49,183 nt of DNA from contig JAHBZZ010000024.1 in the NCBI GenBank assembly GCA_019635215.1, forward strand, positions 1 through 49,183, in the 5' to 3' direction. Under the pieces are notes generated by a model. The model searched no databases, was not told where the DNA came from, and saw only the letters and a program-made list of their open reading frames with translations. How positions within the stretch are numbered: position 1 is the first letter of the stretch; every line of letters begins with the position of its first letter. Made by a program: the position numbers and the translations under genes. This document shows, one piece after another, positions 44,406 to 49,183 of this stretch. The stretch comes from Nitrosomonas sp. GTDB taxonomy: Bacteria; Pseudomonadota; Gammaproteobacteria; Burkholderiales; Nitrosomonadaceae.

Positions 44406-45524
44406 TTATTTCTGTAGTAACGTCACGGGATCTGTATAGGATTTGCCCAGTTCACGCGCTACGGCCTGATGCGTGATGTGTCCCTGACACACATTCAAAC
44501 CGTCACGCAGGTGCGGATCATCCATGAGTGCTTTCCGGCAACCGTTTTTAGCAATCGACAGGACAAACGGCAATGTCACGTTATTCAATGCAAAAGTCGA
44601 TGTACGCGCAACAGCGCCAGGCATGTTGGATACGCAATAATGTACAACGCCGTCCAGGATATACATTGGATCAGCCAGTGTGGTGGGGCGTGATGTGGCA
44701 AAACAACCGCCTTGGTCGATCGCGACATCGACCAGCACAGAACCCCGATGCATGGCTTGAACCAGTTTGTGACTGATCAGGCGCGGCGTTGCCGCCCCTG
44801 GTATCAATACTGCGCCGATCACCAGATCGGCCGAGGACACATGTTCTTCAATAGCATCAATGGTTGAAAAAACAGTATTGATCCGCGAGCCATAATGCAT
44901 ATCCAATTGCTGCAAGCGGTGTATTGATTTGTCCAAAACGGTGACATGTGCTTCCATACCCATAGCGACACGTGCGGCATTGATGCCGACAACACCGCCA
45001 CCGATAACGACAACTTTTGCCGATGGAACGCCGGATACACCGCCCAATAACATACCGCGCCCGCCCTGATCCATCTCCAGCGCATGCGCACCGGCCTGGA
45101 TCGACATGCGGCCGGCCACTTCGCTCATCGGTGCGAGCAATGGTAGCCCGCCATACTGGTCGGTAACGGTTTCATATGCGATGGCAATGCAACCCGAATC
45201 GAGTAATCCCTGTGCCTGAACAGGGTCCGGTGCCAGATGCAGGTAGGTAAACAGAATCTGGCCAGGGCGTAATAAACGCAGTTCAGCGGCTTGCGGTTCT
45301 TTTACTTTAACAATCAGCTCTGCTCGGGAAAAGATTTCTTCCGGGGTATCGATGATTTCCGCACCTGCCGTTCGATACAAATCATCATCAAGGCCAATCG
45401 CTTGTCCCGCATTGTTCTGAACCATGACTTGATGGCCATGTAAAACCAGTTCACGGACCGAGGCTGAGGTTAGTCCGACGCGATTTTCATGTGTTTTGAT
45501 TTCTTTTGGAACGCCAATCAACAT
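44406..45524 (-). CDS. ald: alanine dehydrogenase
   Basis: A 372-residue NAD-dependent enzyme interconverting L-alanine with pyruvate and ammonium. The N-terminus MLIGVPKEIKTHENRVGLT contains the substrate-binding arginine of the family. The substrate lysine is in the VKVKEPQ segment near residue 72, the catalytic histidine in TYLHLA near 95, and the NAD Rossmann motif GGGVVGINAARVAMGM near 174. C-terminal motifs VDVAIDQGGCFATS and VSNMPGAVARTSTFALNN are diagnostic. A strong AAGGAGA site precedes the ATG. In an ammonium-rich organism it could assimilate nitrogen; this is inference. Confidence 0.94.
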   Translation of the reverse strand: MLIGVPKEIKTHENRVGLTSASVRELVLHGHQVMVQNNAGQAIGLDDDLYRTAGAEIIDTPEEIFSRAELIVKVKEPQAAELRLLRPGQILFTYLHLAPDPVQAQGLLDSGCIAIAYETVTDQYGGLPLLAPMSEVAGRMSIQAGAHALEMDQGGRGMLLGGVSGVPSAKVVVIGGGVVGINAARVAMGMEAHVTVLDKSIHRLQQLDMHYGSRINTVFSTIDAIEEHVSSADLVIGAVLIPGAATPRLISHKLVQAMHRGSVLVDVAIDQGGCFATSRPTTLADPMYILDGVVHYCVSNMPGAVARTSTFALNNVTLPFVLSIAKNGCRKALMDDPHLRDGLNVCQGHITHQAVARELGKSYTDPVTLLQK

Positions 45525-45661
45525 GGTGATCTCTCCTTGCAGGTAATAAGATTGAACTGACTTTATAAGATATTTATAGACACCGGATTTTGATGTGGAC
45601 TAGGTCGTTGTGACAAAAAACACAGCATGACGGCGTCATATTATTTAGTATTCGTGTATGT

Positions 45662-46135
45662 TTATTGAAAAGTAGTGGTCATTCGTTCTTTCTGTATTGT
45701 TAATCTCTCCTTTAACCAGCCTTGCGCAGTAATATGCCCCGGCTGGTTTTTTCTTGCACAGGTCTGGCAGTTTCTTGATACAACTACCCGGATTGTTTCG
45801 ATTGCTGCGTGCTGGAATGACACTTTCAATACATTTATCGGAATAAATAAAATATCGCTATCATAACCTTTGTCATCCAGCAGCGCAGCTGCTCCTTCTG
45901 GTATCAAGGCCATTAAATTCCTAGCTTGCCCGATATCACTGACCTGCCCATTGATCAGTATAAAATCCCGCAAGTTATCCAGCGTATCCGAAACATGAAT
46001 TTTACTGGTTAAAGTATCTTCTGACCGGCTCCAAGCGCTTTCCCTGCCGAATCGTATACCGCTTCGGTGGTGTAAGTCTGTGTACGCGTAGTGGGTATAA
46101 AATTCCTTATTGCTCAATCTGCCCATTCCGTTCAA
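45662..46135 (-). pseudogene. IS5-family transposase remnant
   Basis: A 157-residue frame with the IS5-type catalytic region: RSEDTLTSKIHVSDTLDNLRDFILINGQVSDIGQARNLM, then ALLDDKGYDSDILF. These fit the SKIH-V-D, LTGGQ-SD and ADKGYDSD blocks of IS5 transposases, with substitutions. The N-terminal domain is missing and the last 50 residues no longer look like the family, so it is a decayed fragment. No terminal repeats could be assigned. It separates ald from the chemoreceptor gene. Confidence 0.7.
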
Positions 46136-46188
46136 TGGATGGAGATTCTCAATGATTATTTCAAAGTATCAGCAAAACTTAACATTGT

Positions 46189-46202
46189 TTGATTTATATC
46201 AA
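46189..46202 (+). promoter_or_regulatory. FNR/ANR-type binding site upstream of the chemoreceptor gene
   Basis: TTGAT (46189-46193), four bases TTAT, then ATCAA (46198-46202) is an exact match to the TTGAT-N4-ATCAA consensus of FNR/ANR oxygen-responsive regulators. It is centred about 66 bases before the ATG at 46262, a plausible activation position. CRP-like sites differ (TGTGA), so the FNR class is preferred. Confidence 0.6.
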
Positions 46203-46261
46203 ACGGAATTTGATCTGTTTACCGTTAAGAAACCATTTCTTAATTTAAATGGTGACTAAAA

Positions 46262-47965
46262 ATGCGTGTGAATCTTCCTGTTACAAATCATGAATATCCA
46301 ATTAATGATGGTGATCTGATATTGTCCGTTACGGATACAAAAGGCAGAATAACCTATGTTAATCAGACATTCATTGAAGTAAGTGGGTTTGAACGTGAGG
46401 AATTGATCGGAAAAGCCCACAATATTGTTCGCCACCCTGATATGCCACCGGAAGGTTTTGAAGATTTATGGAAAACATTGCAATCAGGAAAACCTTGGAC
46501 AGGCTTAGTTAAAAATCGCCGTAAAAACGGTGATTTTTATTGGGTTGTAGCGAATGCCACCCCAATACGGCAAAATGGAATAACTACCGGTTACCTGTCC
46601 GTAAGAACCAAGCCTTCACGACAGTTAATTGAAAATATTGAGCCGATTTATCGGCAATTTCTGGAAGGAAAAGCAAAAAATCTTAAGATTGAGAATGGAG
46701 ATATCGTTCGTACTGATCTCTTGGGAAGGATTGGTTCTGTTTTTCAGATGACTTTTGGGAAACGCATTGCGCTTTATCTGTCAATACCCGGAATCGTGTT
46801 GTCGAGTGTGATCTTTGCATATTGGTCGGTTTTGCAGTATCCGGAATCGGCATTCTGGTCCGGTAATCTCATAGTCCTGTTTTCAGCGGCTGGTATTACT
46901 GCGTTGTGTACTGCATGGTATCTGATCAGGAATGAAACGCTTAAACCACTGCATGATTCAGTTGAAATGGCCAACTCACTTGCTTCTGGCGATTTGCGTA
47001 TCAAAATCAGTAATCGATATATCGGTGATTTTGGTCAATTGATCAAAGCACTTGGGCAACTGGCTATCAATCTCAGAACTACCGTATCGGATGTGCAAAA
47101 CAGCGCGTCAGTTGTATTCCGCGCGTCAAGTGAAATTGCAGACGGTAATTTGGATTTGTCACGGCGCACTGAAGAGCAAGCGGCATCGCTTGAAGAAACT
47201 GCATCAAGTATGGAAGAACTGACATCTACAGTTTCTCAGAATGCGGAAAATTCCGTACAAGCGAGTCAATTATCCTCCGAGGCTGCTGAAATAGTATCAA
47301 AGGGTGGGCAAATGATGGGAGATGTGAAAACCACAATGTCTTCAATTAACGAAAGCTCACAGAAAATAGGCAGCATTATTGGCGTCATAGACAGCATTGC
47401 GTTTCAAACTAATATACTTGCCCTGAACGCGGCGGTAGAAGCCGCGCGCGCAGGTGAGCAAGGCAAAGGTTTTGCTGTTGTTGCAAATGAGGTCAGGAAT
47501 CTTGCACAAAAAAGTGCAACAGCAGCAAAGGAAATAAAATCCCTGATCGATGATTCCACTATTAAAGTTCAGGCGGGCGCCAATTTAGTCAATGAAACAG
47601 GATGCATAATGGATAAAATTGTAACTTCCATTCAAAAAGTGGCGGAGATTATGTCAGAAATATCATCAGCTTCCCGGGAGCAGAGCTCAGGAATAGAGCA
47701 AGTTAATCAGGCTGTTATGCAGTTGGATAATGTTACTCAGCAAAATGCGGCGCTGGTGGAAGAAGCTGCTGCCTCTGCCGAATCATTAGAGACTCAGGCA
47801 AAGGATTTACTGGGTGCAATATCTATTTTTAAAATAGGAAGGGAACAATCCATGACTGGAAGCGCATCCACAAAATCAAGCTGGCCCAAGCTGACTTCAT
47901 CGGAAAGAAGCTATCCAAAACCAATAAGCAAGAAAGTTGTTAACAGCAGAGTAAGTGACTGGTGA
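46262..47965 (+). CDS. PAS-domain methyl-accepting chemotaxis protein (Aer-like)
   Basis: A 567-residue chemoreceptor. An N-terminal PAS domain (about residues 15-125) has the Aer-type motifs DTKGRITYVNQTFIEVSGF, GKAHNIVRHPDMPPEGFEDLW and TGYLSVRTKP. Two membrane segments follow (about 170-190 and 195-215), then a HAMP-like region and the cytoplasmic signalling domain. The hairpin tip (IAFQTNILALNAAVEAARAGEQGKGFAVVANEVRNLAQ) lies at about 378-417, with methylation-helix patterns EEQAASLEETASSMEEL near 308. No C-terminal CheR-tethering pentapeptide is seen. In Aer the PAS domain binds FAD and senses redox state. The gene is AT-richer than its neighbours and has an FNR-type box upstream. Confidence 0.92.
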   Translation: MRVNLPVTNHEYPINDGDLILSVTDTKGRITYVNQTFIEVSGFEREELIGKAHNIVRHPDMPPEGFEDLWKTLQSGKPWTGLVKNRRKNGDFYWVVANATPIRQNGITTGYLSVRTKPSRQLIENIEPIYRQFLEGKAKNLKIENGDIVRTDLLGRIGSVFQMTFGKRIALYLSIPGIVLSSVIFAYWSVLQYPESAFWSGNLIVLFSAAGITALCTAWYLIRNETLKPLHDSVEMANSLASGDLRIKISNRYIGDFGQLIKALGQLAINLRTTVSDVQNSASVVFRASSEIADGNLDLSRRTEEQAASLEETASSMEELTSTVSQNAENSVQASQLSSEAAEIVSKGGQMMGDVKTTMSSINESSQKIGSIIGVIDSIAFQTNILALNAAVEAARAGEQGKGFAVVANEVRNLAQKSATAAKEIKSLIDDSTIKVQAGANLVNETGCIMDKIVTSIQKVAEIMSEISSASREQSSGIEQVNQAVMQLDNVTQQNAALVEEAAASAESLETQAKDLLGAISIFKIGREQSMTGSASTKSSWPKLTSSERSYPKPISKKVVNSRVSDW

Positions 47966-48841
47966 CCATCGATCGATATCTTTAAAAGCAAGAAAAAGTG
48001 TCCTGCTCAGAATGAATTGATTATTTAAGCTTGGTTATGTAAATTCCAATGAGCAGGTTATTTTTTGGCTGTGTCTGCGCTAAGTATTAAAAAGATTTTT
48101 TATTTAATAAAAAGAGCAGGCTCGGCATTCCTGTGTGAATCAGGCTACAAGTCGCGGTGGTGAGGATTTGAAGATTCTTTTGAGCCGGATTATCCGTTCC
48201 GCCAGATGGAGCGTTTTTATCGGTAGGGGTGCCAGGCGGGAAGAGCAGCGTTTTTGCTGTTGTACATGTCATATACGCTCACGATTCTATCGGAAACCCC
48301 TTTCGTTTACGGCTAAGAAAACCGGCTACTGGCGTTAGCCGTGTGCAGCGGCATACTGACTGTGGTTGATAAGAGGACAATTGAATCTCCTTTGTAGCTT
48401 ATTTTTGCGAAAAGGTGCTGTTCTCTGTAGCGATAATAATTTGTGATGCATAACTTCGGAATTGCCCATCGTCTTGTCAATCCCTCAGCGAATCAATAAT
48501 CTGACAAACGAAGTAGAATGAATTACAGATACTTACTGTAATATTCCAAAAATTTAACTATTAACATATACAACACCGATAATTGGTTTACGATAAAATC
48601 GGGCGATTTTATTTATTGTTACTGTTGGATTTTTATTTGTATTTATTGATCATGTATCAGCATACTGATCAGCAGTTCGGTTTTTTGTGTGAAATTTGAT
48701 AGGAGGTGCATTTCCGGACAAATTCCTATCCGTTCGATGGTGTGCATATATTCTTAATATATCGATACGCGACCATCCATACAACGTCTAACAGTTTCTA
48801 TAGATATATCCTTCTTAAGAAAACTTCAAATTAATTTTGCC
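47966..48841. other. long intergenic region with several inverted repeats
   Basis: About 870 bases between the chemoreceptor and the MASE1 gene. CCTGCTCA (48002-48009) and TGAGCAGG (48050-48057) frame a 40-base loop and are followed by TTATTTTTT, so this may terminate the chemoreceptor transcript. ATTACAG-N7-CTGTAAT lies at 48522-48542, and ATAAAATCG-GG-CGATTTTAT at 48593-48612. Short frames between 48087 and 48338 look non-coding. The rest holds nothing I can identify. Confidence 0.5.
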
Positions 48842-49183
48842 TTGAAAAAATTTCCAATAAATGAATGGATGAATATCAGCTCTGTGTCGTTGCTTGCGAT
48901 CATATATGCGGTACTGGCAAAGATCATTATTGACAATTTTGCAGCCCATGGAATCTTCTCGCCTATCTGGCCGCCAAGTGGGCTGGCTTTGGCCGCTCTG
49001 CTCATCGGTGGATATAGGCTCTGGCCCGGTATCGCTCTAGGAGTTTTTTTAGGCAACTATTTGGCGGATAAATCGATAGAATCAAGTCTGGTTTTTGTTA
49101 TTGGCAATACATTTGAGCCTCTTGTCGCCATTTGGCTGCTTAAGCATAGACTTAAGGATACCAACCATCGAAACATTATCGAT
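48842..49183 (+). CDS. MASE1-domain membrane sensor protein, 5' part only
   Basis: The reading frame is open from 48842 to the end of the window. The start is uncertain: TTG at 48842 or ATG at 48869, as no ATG lies upstream in frame. The visible residues form membrane helices: VSLLAIIYAVLAKIIIDNFA, then the strongly conserved FSPIWPPSGLALAALLIGGYRLWPGIALGVFLGNYL, which is the MASE1 integral-membrane sensory domain. MASE1 is usually fused to GGDEF, EAL or histidine-kinase domains, so the missing part probably encodes a signalling output. Two inverted repeats in the upstream region may control it. Confidence 0.75.
   Translation, partial: MKKFPINEWMNISSVSLLAIIYAVLAKIIIDNFAAHGIFSPIWPPSGLALAALLIGGYRLWPGIALGVFLGNYLADKSIESSLVFVIGNTFEPLVAIWLLKHRLKDTNHRNIID

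Noticed and set aside
48087-48338. Short frames on both strands after the chemoreceptor gene
   Set aside because: They overlap each other, have no ribosome sites, and resemble no family.

Overview
The window looks like chromosome of a betaproteobacterium with moderate GC. The gene content and the AI-2E permease / hda / HAD-IB phosphatase order are compatible with a Nitrosomonas-like ammonia oxidiser, but no nitrification gene is present, so that placement is inference. Most of the sequence is ordinary chromosome. The centre and right carry an accessory contractile injection system. The left end (244-2747) and the chemoreceptor gene near 46.3-48 kb look visibly more AT-rich than the middle.

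Left part (1-8.7 kb): an AI-2E permease, the DnaA regulator Hda and a HAD-IB phosphatase on the plus strand are followed by an IS630-family insertion sequence with recognisable ends and a one-base frame break in an A8 run, plus a scrap of a second IS630-type transposase. On the minus strand, an exported ankyrin-repeat protein, a glycerophosphodiesterase, GlpD and an isoaspartyl peptidase (broken by one extra base near its start) are arranged like an operon. Middle left (8.8-16.5 kb): PgeF, a ZIP metal transporter, DsbB, an exported class-3-type lipase, an SLC13 permease with paired RCK_C domains, and a large membrane protein of unknown function with a glycine-zipper tail.

Middle (16.6-29.5 kb): a minus-strand 675-residue protein combines an eCIS-core (DUF4157) zinc-peptidase-like domain with a C-terminal HNH/Endo VII-type (WHH/LHH) nuclease signature. 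It is the best candidate cargo for the injection system 11 kb away. After it come a lactate/malate-type dehydrogenase, a 1-Cys peroxiredoxin, a YjfB-family small protein, a His-rich exported protein, an EEP-family hydrolase, two degraded genes (a PRPP-synthetase-like pseudogene with three lesions and a frameshifted RNA m5U methyltransferase), sucCD, a lipoprotein and the PBP4-type enzyme DacB.

Injection system (29.56-41.17 kb): eleven plus-strand genes encode a phage-tail-like extracellular contractile injection system: DUF4255 cap, an unknown conserved-type protein, sheath, two tube proteins, DUF5908, LysM hub adaptor, VgrG/gp5-like spike, PAAR tip, gp25 and a very large baseplate-J protein. 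No capsid, terminase, portal or T6SS ClpV/TssBC genes are present. The AAA+ ATPase, tape measure and fibre genes normal for Afp/PVC-type loci are also absent from the window, so the particle is either unusually reduced or its genes are split.

Right end (41.3-49.2 kb): an Mth938-domain protein, a PAS-GGDEF diguanylate cyclase, alanine dehydrogenase, an IS5-type transposase remnant, a PAS-containing chemoreceptor preceded by a perfect FNR/ANR-type box, and the start of a MASE1 sensory membrane protein that runs off the window. Together with YjfB these point to motile, redox-sensing behaviour.
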